A stretch of 64,000 nucleotides of DNA from Cephalopachus bancanus (Eukaryota; Chordata; Mammalia; Primates; Tarsiidae): positions 1 to 64,000 of the forward strand of contig JAPVLO010000871.1 of assembly GCA_027257055.1 (NCBI GenBank), read 5' to 3'. Both the position numbers and the translations under genes were made by a program. Position 1 is the first letter of the stretch, and each line of letters opens with the position of its first letter. Of this stretch, positions 11,440-22,800 are shown one piece after another. Below the pieces are notes generated by a model. That model was not told the origin of the DNA. It worked only from the letters and a program-made list of their open reading frames with translations, and made no database searches.

Positions 11440-11890
11440 ACCTTGCAGACTCTAAAATATATCTAGAATCTGGCCATTTCTCAATATTTCCACGGTAGCA
11501 AATCCATCGTCATCTTTCACATTGACCAGTGCAACAGCTGCCTCACTGTGGACCACCTCCTCTCCAGGGCAGCCAGGGAGAGAGCAGAGCTGTCCCCTAA
11601 TTTCCCAGGTCACTGAGTCCCTCCTGCACTGTGAGGCCCCATGGCCCCCTGCTGCGTCACCTCCCACTCTTCTCTCCTCATCACCCCCAAGACCCCAGGC
11701 TCCTGGCCTCCTTGCTGGTGCTTTAACCTGCCAAGTGTGCTCCTGATTGCTGCTCCTTCTCCCTAGATCCCCTTGCCATCAGGCTGCCACATGATTGAGC
11801 CCTCACTTCCTTTTGGTCTTTGCCTAGATGTCCCCTTACCCTGAAGAGCTTTCTTGACCAACTGATATAAACAGCCTCTCTCTTCTGATA
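11440..11890 (+). mobile_element. L2-like 3' region
   Basis: CTAAAATATATCTAGAATCT at the start, and further on CCCCTTACCCTGAAGAGCTT then TCTTGACCAACTGATATAAA, follow the order of the L2 3' portion. Diverged. Confidence 0.5.
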
Positions 11891-11894
11891 CTTT

Positions 11895-12157
11895 TCTTTT
11901 CTTTTTTGAGTTGGGGTCTCACTCTGTTGCTCAGACTGGAGTGCAGTGGCTGCTCCTGGCCACCGCAGCCTCTCCTGCTGGGCTCTGGCAATCCTTCTGC
12001 CTCAGCCTTCCAAGTAACCGGAACTACAGGTGCGCGCTACCACACCCGGCTAATTTTTTGATTTATTGTAGAGATGAGGTCTCTCCAAGTTGCCCAGGCG
12101 GGTCTTGAACCCGCGGGCTCCCAAAGCGCTGGGATTACAGGTTGAGCCATCAAGCCT
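11895..12157 (-). mobile_element. Alu with internal deletion
   Basis: The stretch between CCCGCGGGCTC and CCAAAGCGCTGGG is shortened in the left arm. Confidence 0.9.
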
Positions 12158-12181
12158 CATGTCACTGAGTTATCATGGTCT

Positions 12182-12456
12182 ATTTTTTTTTTAGTTGGAG
12201 TCTCACTCTGTCGCCCAGGCTAGAGTACAGTGGCTTACTCATGGCCACCCCAGCCTCAACCTGCTGGGTTCTGACGATCTTTCTGCCTCAGCCTTCCAAG
12301 TAGCCAGAACTACAGGTGCGTGCCACCACACCCGGCTAATTTTTTAATTTATTGTAGAGTTGCCCGGGCTGGTCTCGAACCCGCAGGCTCAGGCAATTCA
12401 CTTGCCTTGGCCTCCTAAAGTGCTGGGATTACAGGCTGAGCCACCGAGCCCGGCCT
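12182..12456 (-). mobile_element. Alu
   Basis: Follows the previous copy by about 25 bp; lacks bases around the ATTGTAGAG/TTGCCCGGG join. Confidence 0.9.
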
Positions 12457-12902
12457 CATGGTCTATTTTTCACGTGTGTTGTCTGATTCTCTGATGTAAG
12501 GGCCGGGACCTTTTTTTTTCACTGTTGCATCCCAGCTCTTAGAAGCATGCCTGACTCAGTGGTGCCGAGTCTCTGTGGAATGAATGAGTGAGTAGATGGG
12601 AAGCCCAGGTCAGGAAAGAGGAGCTACTTCTGAGCACTGTCCTCTACAGCCGGATGTAGCTCATTTCTCCACTGTGAGCAGTCGGCATTTCTTCACACTT
12701 GTACTCTGCCCTTGCAGAAGAAACTACCAGACCACTGGCTCTGGGGTCACTGGTGATGAGGAAGCTTTCTTATGGTCTCAACTGGGATATGTTGCACTGA
12801 AACACATAAAATTGTTTGTATGGGCTGTAATGGATGAATATCAGCAATTTCATAGGGTTCAACCTAGCAGCTTTTAGTATACTTCAATGTAGAGGGCCCA
12901 GA
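12457..12902. other. Unassigned stretch left of an L1
   Basis: Contains a 93-codon open frame at 12,596-12,877 whose protein shows no recognisable motif, starts inside unique sequence and has no splice logic. I see nothing else. Confidence 0.35.
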
Positions 12903-13324
12903 TTTTTTTGTTTTTTGTTATTTATTTTTATTTTAAAGTTGTGGGGTACAAGTCAGGATTGGGTACATAAGTGGTTTAGGTACAGGTGAAGTTTTGGGCC
13001 TTGCTTCGCCTAGATTAGGATTAGGCACTCTTATTGATGCTATATGCCTTCCCCCTACCCCCCAGCAGTGTCCTGCTACTGCCAATTCCATTTTTGTAGT
13101 ATTATGATAGGTGTTCAGGGTTCACTTAAGAGTGAGAACATGTTGACAAACATGCTCTTTGTTTCTGTGATAGACCACTGAATATGATAGACTCCAAATT
13201 CATCCAAGTTGCTTTGAAGTCCATAATTTTGTACCTCTTTATGGCTGTAGTATTCCATTGTGTATATGTACCACATTTTAAAAATCCAGTTCAGTTTCAG
13301 TGGCAGCATGGTTGGTTCCACGTT

Positions 13325-13608
13325 GTTTTTTTTTTGAGTTGGAGTCTCACTCTGTCACCCAGACTGGAGTGCAGTGGCCGCTCCCGGCCACCGCAGCCTC
13401 GACCTGCTGGGCTCCGGCGATCCTTCCGCCTCAGCCTTCCGAGTAGCCGGAATTACAGGCACGCGCTACCATGCTCGGCTTTTTTTTTGATTTATTGTAG
13501 AGATGAGGTCTCACTGCCCAGGCGGGTCTCGAACCTGTGGGCTCAAGCAATCCACTCACCTCAGCCTCCCAAAGGCGCGGGATTACAGGCTGAGCCACCG
13601 AGCCCGGC
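13325..13608 (-). mobile_element. Alu
   Basis: Flanked by GGTTCCACGTT on both sides within L1. Confidence 0.95.
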
Positions 13609-13747
13609 GGTTCCACGTTTTTTGCTGTTGTGAACTGCTACAATAAACATGCAAGTGCAGGTATCTTTTTGTAGAATGATTTGAGTGCCCCTGGGTATAT
13701 TCCCAGAAAGGTGATTGCTGGATTGTATGGAAGGTCAATTTCTAGTT

Positions 13748-14040
13748 CTTTTTTTTTTTTTCTTGAGTTGGAGTCTCACTCTGTCACCCAGACTGGAGTG
13801 CAGTGGCCGCTCCCGGCCACCGCAGCCTCGACCTGCCGGACTCTAGCGATCCTTCCGCCTTAGCCTTCCAAGTAGCTGGAACTACAGACGCGCGCTACCA
13901 CACCCGGCTAATTTTTGATTTATTGTACAGATGAGGTCTTGCCAAGTTTCCCAGGCAGGTCTCAACACAGCCGGCTCAGGCAATCCACTCACTCGGCATC
14001 CCAAAGTGCTGGGATTACAGGCTGAGCCACTGAGCCCAGC
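13748..14040 (-). mobile_element. Alu
   Basis: Flanked by CAATTTCTAGTTCTT on both sides within L1, a long exact duplication. Confidence 0.95.
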
Positions 14041-14308
14041 CAATTTCTAGTTCTTTTAGAAATCACCACACTGTTTTCCATAGAAGTTGAATTATTTTGC
14101 ACTCCCACCAACAATATAGAAATATTCCCTTCTCTCCACATCCTTATTAGCATCTGTTGTTTTTTGTTTTATTAATGGCCATTTTTACTGGAGTTAGGTT
14201 GTATCTCAATGTGGTTTTGGTTTGCATTTCCCTAATAATTAGAGAGATTGAACATTTGTTCATGTGTCTGTTGGCTGCCTGTATATCTTCTTTTAAGAAG
14301 TGTCTATT

Positions 14309-14612
14309 CGCCAGGCTCGGTGGCTCAGCCTGTAATCCCGCACCTTTGGGAGGCTGAGGTGAGTGGATTGCTTGAGCCCGCGGGTTCGAGACCCACCCAG
14401 GCAACTTGGCGAGACCTCATCTCTACAATAAATCAAAAAATTAGCCGGGCGTGGTAGCACATGCCTGTAATTCCGGCTACTTGGAAGGCTGAGGTGGAAG
14501 GATCACGGAGCCCAGCGGATCGAGGCTGCGGTGGCCGGGAGCAGCCACTGCACTCCAGTCTGGGCGACAGAGTGAGACTCCAACTCAAAAAAAAAAAAAA
14601 AAAAAAAAAAAG
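14309..14612 (+). mobile_element. Alu
   Basis: Flanked by AAGTGTCTATTC on both sides within L1; 29-base A-tail. Confidence 0.95.
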
Positions 14613-14640
14613 TGTCTATTCATGTCTTTTGCCCATTTTT

Positions 14641-14694
14641 ATTTTTTTTTATTATTTATTTATTTATTTATTTTTTTGAGTTGGAGTCTCACTC
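14641..14694 (-). mobile_element. Alu tail remnant
   Basis: Only the T-rich tail and GAGTTGGAGTCTCACTC remain. Confidence 0.75.
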
Positions 14695-14780
14695 AAAAAC
14701 CAAAACAAAACAAAAAAAAGAACAGAGCTGATTTCTACTTTAAAATGTATTGTGAAGACTGAATGACAATATGAGATAAT

Positions 14781-15086
14781 TTTTTTTTTCTTTTGAGTCA
14801 GCGTCTCACTCTGTCATCCAGGCTGCCCAGGCTGGAGTGCAGTGGCACACTGATGGCCACTGCAGCCTCTACCTGCTGGGCTCAGGTACTCCTTCTGCCT
14901 CAGCCTTCCAAGTAGCTGGAACTACAGGCATGCACTACCGTGCCTGGCTAATTTATTTTTTTTATTGTAGAGAGGAGGTCTCACCATGTTGCCCCCAGGC
15001 TGGTCTCGAACCCGTGGGCTCAGGCAGTCCTCTCACCTCTGCCTCCCAAAGTGCTGGAATCACAGGCACGAGCCACTGTGCCCAGT
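14781..15086 (-). mobile_element. Alu
   Basis: Has a short duplication GGCTGCCCAGGCTGG near its tail end. Confidence 0.9.
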
Positions 15087-15856
15087 GAGATAATTTTTAA
15101 AACTTCTGTCTCTTTAATGTTAAAATATGTAATGCTCCATCCAGCTAATGATTCTGAGTCATAATGGGCCCCATATACATGTTACACTGAAGGAAGACAT
15201 TAACATTCCCTTATTATCTTCATGGAGAACAAACCAACCTAGGATGGCTGACCTTTTAGGTAAGCAGGTTCTGTCATCTGTTTCTTAGCAGGCATGTCTG
15301 GAAACAGGAAGGAGCATCTCTCCTAGTTGAGGGCCAAAGCCTCCATGATGGTCAGGAATTATCTGCTTTGACCTTTATCCCAAACTTGGCATGGTAGGCA
15401 TGTGTCTGGGGCATGAGTAGATATTAGTGACCCAGTTGGCTGCTGATGGGAGCTACAAAATGATTCTTTTGTCCCCATATTTGCAGGTATGTCTTTGTGG
15501 AGAACTGGGATTTTCTCACAACTCTCTTGAAGTGGTGGTTTGACTTTCCTCTTTTTGGCTTCTTTCTCACTCACTTCATCCTTCTCATTTACCAGAATCC
15601 CCAACACCAGAGTTCTGTGGCAGACAGCACAGAGAATAGGAGCTGCTGTGGACCAGGATAAAGTTCATTTCTGAATTCCCAATGTCTGAAAAATGACAAA
15701 AGTAAGTTTTCCTTCAGGGCTAGGTCTAGGTAAATATGATTTCAAAAACTAGAAAGCAACTTGTCCTGAAATCTTTCAACTACATCTCATTATTGTTACC
15801 ACACGTTCATTTCATGGAGTCAAAGTCTTTTTTTCCATGGTTAGAAGTAAAAAGCT
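15087..15856. other. Intronic sequence, no element recognised
   Basis: Apparently unique sequence with a short minus-strand open frame (15,359-15,607) lacking any known motif. No acceptor-exon-donor arrangement convinced me. Confidence 0.4.
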
Positions 15857-16142
15857 GGCCGGGCTCAGTGGCTCAGCCTGTAATACCAGCGCTTTGGGAG
15901 GCCAAGGTGAGTGGATTGCCTGAGCCGGCTGTTTCGAGACTTGCCCAGGCAACTTGGCAAGACCTCATCTCTACAATAAATCAAAAATTAGCTGGGCGTG
16001 GTAGCATGTGCCTGTAGTTCCAGCTACTTGGAAGGTGGAAGGATCGCCGGAGCCCAGCAGGTCGAGGCTGTGGTGGCCGGGAGCAGCCACTGCACTCCAG
16101 TCTAGGCGACGGAATGAGACTCCAACTCAAAAAAAAAAAAAA
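15857..16142 (+). mobile_element. Alu
   Basis: Flanked by AGAARTAAAAAGCT on both sides. Confidence 0.94.
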
Positions 16143-16253
16143 GAAAAAGAAATAAAAAGCTTAAGATTTAGAAAAAGGCAGAGAAAATTATCCCCCCCCA
16201 CAATGCTGCATCTCTGTTGAAGCTTAAATGAGTGATAATAGATTCTTTCTAGT

Positions 16254-16543
16254 TTTTTTTTTTTTGAGTTGGAGTCTCACTCTGTCACCCAGACTGGAGT
16301 GCAGTGGCTGCTCCCGGCCACCGCAGCCTCAACCTGCTGGGCTCTGGCGATCCTTCCGCCTCAGCCTTCCGAGTAGCTGGAACTACAGGCATGCGCTACC
16401 ACGCCCGGCTTATTTTTGATTTACTGTAGAGTTGAGGTCTCGCCAAGTTGCCCAGGTAAGTCTCGAACCCTCAGAATCAGGCATTCCACTCACCTCAGCC
16501 TCCCAAAGGCGCAGGATTATAGGCTGAGCCACCGAGCCTGGCT
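16254..16543 (-). mobile_element. Alu
   Basis: Flanked by GATTCTTTCTAGTTTT on both sides, an exact duplication. Confidence 0.95.
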
Positions 16544-17008
16544 GATTCTTTCTAGTTTTAATAGAAGAGGTTAGAAATAGGAGTTAGAAAGTCAGAGGCA
16601 GCCCTTAGTTGGTTTTTTATTTTTTTTAATTAAAAGATAATTCATGTGCCATAAAATTCACCATTTATAAAGTGTACAATTCAGTGGCTTTAGTATATTT
16701 GCCATGCTGGGCAGCTACCTCCACTGTCCAGTTCTGCAGTGTTTTCATCAAATAGAAAACCCTGTTAGCAGTCGCTTGCCATTCCCCATCCCTCCAGCCT
16801 GTGGCAACCACTAATCTTATTTGTTTCTATGGGTTTGCTTCTTCTGGATATTTCATTTAAATGGACTTATATAATATTCATCCTTTTTGTGTTCAGTTTT
16901 TTTCACTTAGAATAATGTTTTCTAGGTTCATCTATATTGTAGCATGTGTCAGTACTTCATTCCTTTCTATGGCCAAATACTACTTCATTGTATGGGTATT
17001 CCATACAT

Positions 17009-17603
17009 TTTTTTTTTTTTGAGTTGGAGTCTCACTCTGTTGCCCAGACTGGAGTGCAGTGGCATGCTCCTGGTCACCGCAGCCTTGACCTGCTAGGCTC
17101 TGGAGATCCCTCCGCCTCAGCCTTCCAAGTAGCCGGAACTACAGGTGCGTGCTACCATGCCTGGCTAATTTTTTTTTGTTTTTTTTTGAGTTGGAGTCTC
17201 ACTCAGTCGCCCAGACTGGAGTGCAGTGGCATGCTCCTGGCCACCGCAGCCTCAACCTACTGGGCTCTGGTGATCCTTCCGCCTCAGCCTTCCAAGTAGC
17301 TGGAACTACAGGTGTGCGCTACCACTCTTGGCTAATTTTTTTTTTGATTTATTATAGAGATGAGGTCTCACCAAGTGCTCAGGCGGGTCTCGAGCCCACG
17401 GGCTCAGGCAATCCACTCACCTCGGCCTCTCAAAACGCGGGATTACAGGCTGAGCCACCAAGCCTGGCCTCATTTTTGATTTATTGTAGAGACAAGGTCT
17501 GGCCAAGTTGCCTGGGTGGGTCACAAACCCGCGGGCTCAGGTAATTCACTCTCCTTGGCCTCCCAAATTGCTGGGATTACAGGCTGAGCCACCGAGCCCG
17601 GCC
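17009..17603 (-). mobile_element. Alu split by another Alu
   Basis: Right arm at 17009-17174, left arm at 17472-17603; the middle is occupied by a second, complete Alu. Confidence 0.88.
17175..17470 (-). mobile_element. Alu nested in the middle A-rich linker of another Alu
   Basis: Complete dimer, same orientation as its host; it sits at the host's T-rich linker. Confidence 0.88.
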
Positions 17604-17864
17604 TATACATTTTACATATCCATTCATCAATTGGTAGACATTTGCATTATTTCCACTTTTTGGGTAATGAATAATGCTGCTGTGAACATTCATGTACAAT
17701 TTTTTGTGTGGACATAGGCTTCCGTTTCTTTGGGGTATATACATAGGAGCATTGCTGAGTCATATGATAGATAATTCTGTGTTTGACCTTTTGAGGAACT
17801 CCTAAACTGTTTTCCACAACAGCTGCATCATTTTACATTCCCATCAGCAGTGTATGAGGATTCC

Positions 17865-18145
17865 AATTTTTTTTTTTTAGTTGGAGTCTCTGTCGCCCAG
17901 GCTGGAGTACAGCTCACGGCCACCCCAGCATCGACCTGCTGGGCTCCAGTGATCCTTCTACCTCAGCCTTCCAAGTAGCTGGAACTACAGGTGTGCACTA
18001 CCATGCCCGGCTAATTTTTGATTCATTGTAGAGAAAAGGTCTCGCCAAGTTGCCAGAGCTGGTCTTGAACCTGTGGGTTCAGGCAGTCCTCTCGCCTCAG
18101 CCTCCCAAAGTGCTGGGATTACAGACTGAACCACTGAGCCTGGCC
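17865..18145 (-). mobile_element. Alu
   Basis: Inserted in L1; flanks GGATTCCAATTT and GGACTCTAATTT are a diverged duplication. Confidence 0.92.
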
Positions 18146-18348
18146 AAGGACTCTAATTTTATCACATTCTCATCAACACTTATCATTGTCTATTTTATTA
18201 TAGGCATCCTAGCAGGTGTGAGTGGAGGCTCATTATGGTTTTGATTTGCATCTCCCTGATGGCTAATGATGTTCAACACCTTTTTACCTGCTTATTGGCC
18301 ATTTATATCTCTTCTTTGAAGAAATGTATATTCATATCTTTTACCCAT

Positions 18349-18641
18349 TTTTTTTTTTTGAGTTGAGTGTGTGTTTTAAGGGCCTCATTCTGTCACCAGG
18401 CTGGAATGCAGTGGTATGATCATAACTCACTGCAGTCTCAAACTCCTGGGTTCAAGGGACCTGTCTCAGTTAGGACTATAGCCACGCACCACTGCCCTTG
18501 GCTAATCAAAAAAAAATTTTTTGTAGAGACAAGACCTCGCTGTGCTGTCCGGGGTGGTCTCAAACTCCTGGCCTCAAGTGAACTTTCTGCCTTGGCCTCC
18601 CAAAGCACTGGGATTACAGGTGTGAGCTACCATGGCTAACC
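18349..18641 (-). mobile_element. Alu, old type
   Basis: Diverged; 36 bp from an oppositely oriented copy. Confidence 0.85.
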
Positions 18642-18676
18642 TCTTCCCTTTTTTGTCCTCTTAACAAATAAAGACT

Positions 18677-18974
18677 CGCCGGGCTCGCTGGCTCAGCCTG
18701 TAATCCCAGCGCTTTGGGAGGCTGAGGTGAGTGGATTGCCTGAGCTCGCAGGTTCGAGACCCGCCTGGGCAACTTGGCAAGACCTCACCTCTACAATAAA
18801 TCAAAAAATTAGCTGGGCGTGATAGTGCGCACCTGTAGTTCCAGCTACTTGGAAGGCTGAGGCGGAAGGATTGCCGGAGCCCAGCAGGTCGAGGTGGCGG
18901 TGACCGGGAGCGGCCACTGCACTCCAGTCTGGGCGACAGAGTGAGACTCCAACTCAAAAAAAAACAAAAAAAAC
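18677..18974 (+). mobile_element. Alu
   Basis: Young type with a mixed A/C tail running into a short CA repeat. Confidence 0.93.
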
Positions 18975-19032
18975 AAAACCCCAAAAAACCACACACATAC
19001 ACACACAAATAGCCCAATTAAAAAATGGATGA

Positions 19033-19538
<506 letters not shown>

Positions 19539-19713
19539 GGGGGGAGGTAGGGGAGGCCAAGTGTTACTTTTCCCTGCCCTGTTGAACAGTGACTAGATTC
19601 CTGTTTCCACTGCCTCTGGGATAGCAAAATCAGAGTGTGGATAAAAAGGATTTGTCTCTGCAGAAGAGAAGGTGCTTTATCTAGAATGACTTTCCCTTTT
19701 GCTCTCCTAACAG

Positions 19714-19825
19714 GGCAGATGATTCTGGACCAGATAAATCCTGGGAAGCCTTCCAGCTCTAAGACGGCAGGATAGTAGACTTCTAAGCCTGGAGCTGCAG
19801 AAGACTTGCAGTGCCTCCTAGCACG
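19714..19825 (+). other. SGSM3: SGSM3 5' UTR part of the first coding exon
   Basis: A strong acceptor (pyrimidine-rich tract ending CTAACAG at 19713) opens an exon that runs to the donor at 19833. Only the last 7 nt, ATGTCAG, are coding. The acceptor means at least one non-coding exon and the promoter lie further left, but I could not find them; no CpG-rich promoter-like stretch is visible in 1-19,713. Confidence 0.75.
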
Positions 19826-22800
19826 ATGTCAGGTGGAAGCCGGGGTGTGGAAATTGGGAGTGAGGCTCTCACAGAGGAGCCAGAGGGATGGGAGCTGGCT
19901 TGTTTTCCATAAAACACCATCCAGATAAGAGGTGGAGATGGGGAAGAAAGGCCTTCTGCTGTCTAAGAAAATTACAAAAGCTGCTCAGCTCAGTTGTCCA
20001 GCTTTCCTCTTTCATCCCTCCAGCCTGCAATCCTCACTCCTACTTAAGTGGAGAAAGGGCAAGGAGACAATGCTTGGCTGTTTTGTAACACATTACTCCT
20101 TTCTGCCCCCTTCTTCAGAAATCTGCTCATTTCTAGGCAGTTTCTTCCTTTCTGCCCCTTCCCACCATCACACTAGAGATGGTCCAGTCCCTTTAATGCC
20201 GGTGCTCTTAGCAGAGAAGATATCCTGACTAGAATTTTTGCCTCTGTGTTTTTTGACTGTTTCCTATTCCTGGTCCTCTTTGGTTTTAGGAAGCCACACA
20301 CCTTCTGCCAACGGCCCCTTCTCAGCCCTGACTCCGAGCATATGGCCCCAGGAGATCCTGGCCAAGCACACACAGGTAGAGCAGCTAACCCAGCCAGGCA
20401 CCAGCCTGCTGTGCTCCCATGCTGTAGTGTAAAGGGAACTCACCTCTGCAGGCTGCCCTGGAGTAGGCAGCTGACTCCACAGGTCACCACCATAGATGGC
20501 ATCTAAACTCCATGTGCTTGTGTGAAACAATCATCAGGCTGGAGGAAAAGGGTCCGAGCACTATACTCTGAGTATCATGGGGACACAGAAATGCATAAGA
20601 CACATTTCTTGCCTTGATCTTATAATCTTTGACTTCTGAGAAAAACAAGGAAAATGCTAGGATTCAGAGAAGGTGGTGACTCCCTATAATTGACCAGAGA
20701 AGGCTTTAAGGAAGGGTAGCCTTGAGGCTTGAAGGCGGGCGGAATTTTAGCAGGCAACTGTGTGGGTGGCGTCTTATGGTCCCAGACTAGGGGTAGATAA
20801 CTGACTTTCTTCCTAATCCTGGTTCTAGAAGGAAGAGTCAGCAGAGCAACTGGAGCTCTGCTATGATGAGTTCGGATTCCGTGTGGACAAGGACGGTAAG
20901 TAGAGCCCCTCAAGTGTAATCTCGCTGGTGTTCTTTGGGGAAGACTCCAGCTCCCATGGCACGAATCACACAGCACATGGCGTCTGAGCTCTGGATGTTT
21001 CACATGTTCTGGATTTCAGGACAGAGGGTGATTTTAGTATAAGTATATGGAGACCTCAGATTTTTTTTGACATAAATTTTATTGACCTTCACCTGATAGT
21101 AAAAGCAATAGTGTTCATTGTAGAAAAGTTGAAAAATTCAGGCTGGGCATGGTGGTTCACACCAGTAATCCTAGCACTTTGGGAGTCCAAGGCAAGAGGA
21201 CTGCTTGGGCCTAGGAGTTCACAACCAGCCTGGGCAACACGGCGATACCTGTCTCTACAATAAGTACAAAAATTAGCTAGGCATGGTGGCATGTGCCTGT
21301 AGTCTTAGCTACCTGGAAGGCTGAGGCAGAAGAATCAACCTGAGTTCAGCAGGTTGAGGCTACCATAGCTGTGATTGTGCCACTGCCCTCCAGCCTGGGC
21401 AACAGAATGAAACTCTGACTAAAAAAAAAAAAAAAGAATCAGCCGGGCGTGATAGCACATGCCTGTAATTCTGGCTACTCGGAAGGCTGAGGTGGAAGGA
21501 TCGCTGGAGCCCAGCAGGTCGAGGCTGCGGTGGCCGGGAGCGGCCACTGCACTCCAGTCTGGGCAACAGAGTGAGACTCCAACTCAAAAAAAAAAAACAA
21601 AACAAAAAGAAAAGTTCAGAGAAGTATAAAGATTAAAACATAATTAATCCATAATCTTGCAACTTGAAGATAACTGCTAATATTTTAGGGTATTTCTTTC
21701 TTTTTTTTTTTTTTCTTCAGAATTATTGGCATGTGCTACCACGCCCGGCTGATTTTTGATTTATTGTAGAGATGAGGTTTCGCCAAGTTGCCCAGGTGGA
21801 TCTCGAACCTGCGGGCTCAGGCAGTCCACTCACCTCAGCCTCCCAAAGCCGTAGGATTACAGGCTGAGCCACCGAGCCCGGCTAGTGTATTTCTTTCTTG
21901 GTTTCATGTGTATTTATCTGTAGATACTTTTCATAACTAACATGTACAAGGGGGACCCCAAAAACCCAGAATTACCTTTTGGGGGGTAGGCCCCTTGTAG
22001 TACAGGCTAGGTAATTGTTTTAGGAATGCACCGGCATCAGTGTACCAGCTTGTGTTGTTGTGAGAGGCTGTATTCAGCTTCAGTGAGTTTTTTTCTTTGG
22101 AGATTCAGTGTGTTTGTCCATTTCATGACGGGTGATTTGTGAGCATACTTGTCCACACCACACTCAGTGTTCAGCAGTTTTAGACCAAAAATGGCATGGT
22201 CCTCATGCCCCACCCTCCCTATTCTTTTCACCTGATCTCACCCCAAGCAACTTTTTTTGTTTCTCTGATGAAAAAAGTCCTCAAAGGGTAATGTTTTGCT
22301 GATGTGGATGAGGTAGGAAAAAAATGGCAGAAGCACTAAAAGGCATCAAAATTCATAAGTTCAAAAACTGTTTGAGCGGTGGAAAAAGTAACTCGATAGG
22401 TATATTGCATCACATGGAGAGTGCTTTGAAGGTGTCTGAAGTTTAAACATGCAGGAGTAGGTACACAATTTTTAATAGATAAATTCCAGTTTTTTGGAGT
22501 CCCTTCTTATACATTGTGTCTTTTTTATTTTTTGAGTTGGGTTTCTTACTCTGTCATCCAGGCTGGAGTGCATCGGCATGATCATGGCTTACCACAGCTT
22601 CAACCTCCTGGGCTCCCAAGTAGCTGGGACTACAGGCACATGCCACTATGCCTGGCTAATATTTTTATTTTTTGTAGAGATGAGGCCTCACTCTTTTGCC
22701 TAGGTTGGTCTCAAGCTATCCTCTTGCCTCGGCCTCCCAAGTTTCTGGGACTGCAGGCACGAGACACCATGCCTGTCCTCATTATATCTTAATATTATAC

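Larger units (their letters stand above)
12903..14640 (-). mobile_element. L1 3' end (minus) interrupted by three Alu elements
   Basis: Antisense L1 text runs from the 3' UTR side (TTTAAAGTTGTGGGGTACAA) through GTAGTATTCCATTGTGTATA, GGTGATTGCTGGATTGTATG and GTATATCTTCTTTTAAGAAG. Insertions at 13325-13608, 13748-14040 and 14309-14612 split it; each is flanked by duplicated L1 bases. Confidence 0.85.
16618..18348 (-). mobile_element. Old L1 3' region (minus) interrupted by three Alu elements
   Basis: The pieces at 16618-17008, 17604-17864 and 18146-18348 are collinear antisense L1 ORF2: GTACAATTCAGTGGCTTTAG, TGGGTAATGAATAATGCTGC, TTTTGATTTGCATCTCCCTG. The same stretch of L1 appears at 420-1300. 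Confidence 0.82.

Noticed and set aside
12596..12877. Possible non-coding or coding SGSM3 upstream exon
   Set aside because: No convincing acceptor-donor pair and no homology that I recognise.
13184..13633. 149-codon open frame
   Set aside because: It runs from L1 into an antisense Alu; typical Alu-derived peptide ([12 protein letters not shown] type). The same applies to frames at 16946-17544, 18661-19247 and many others.
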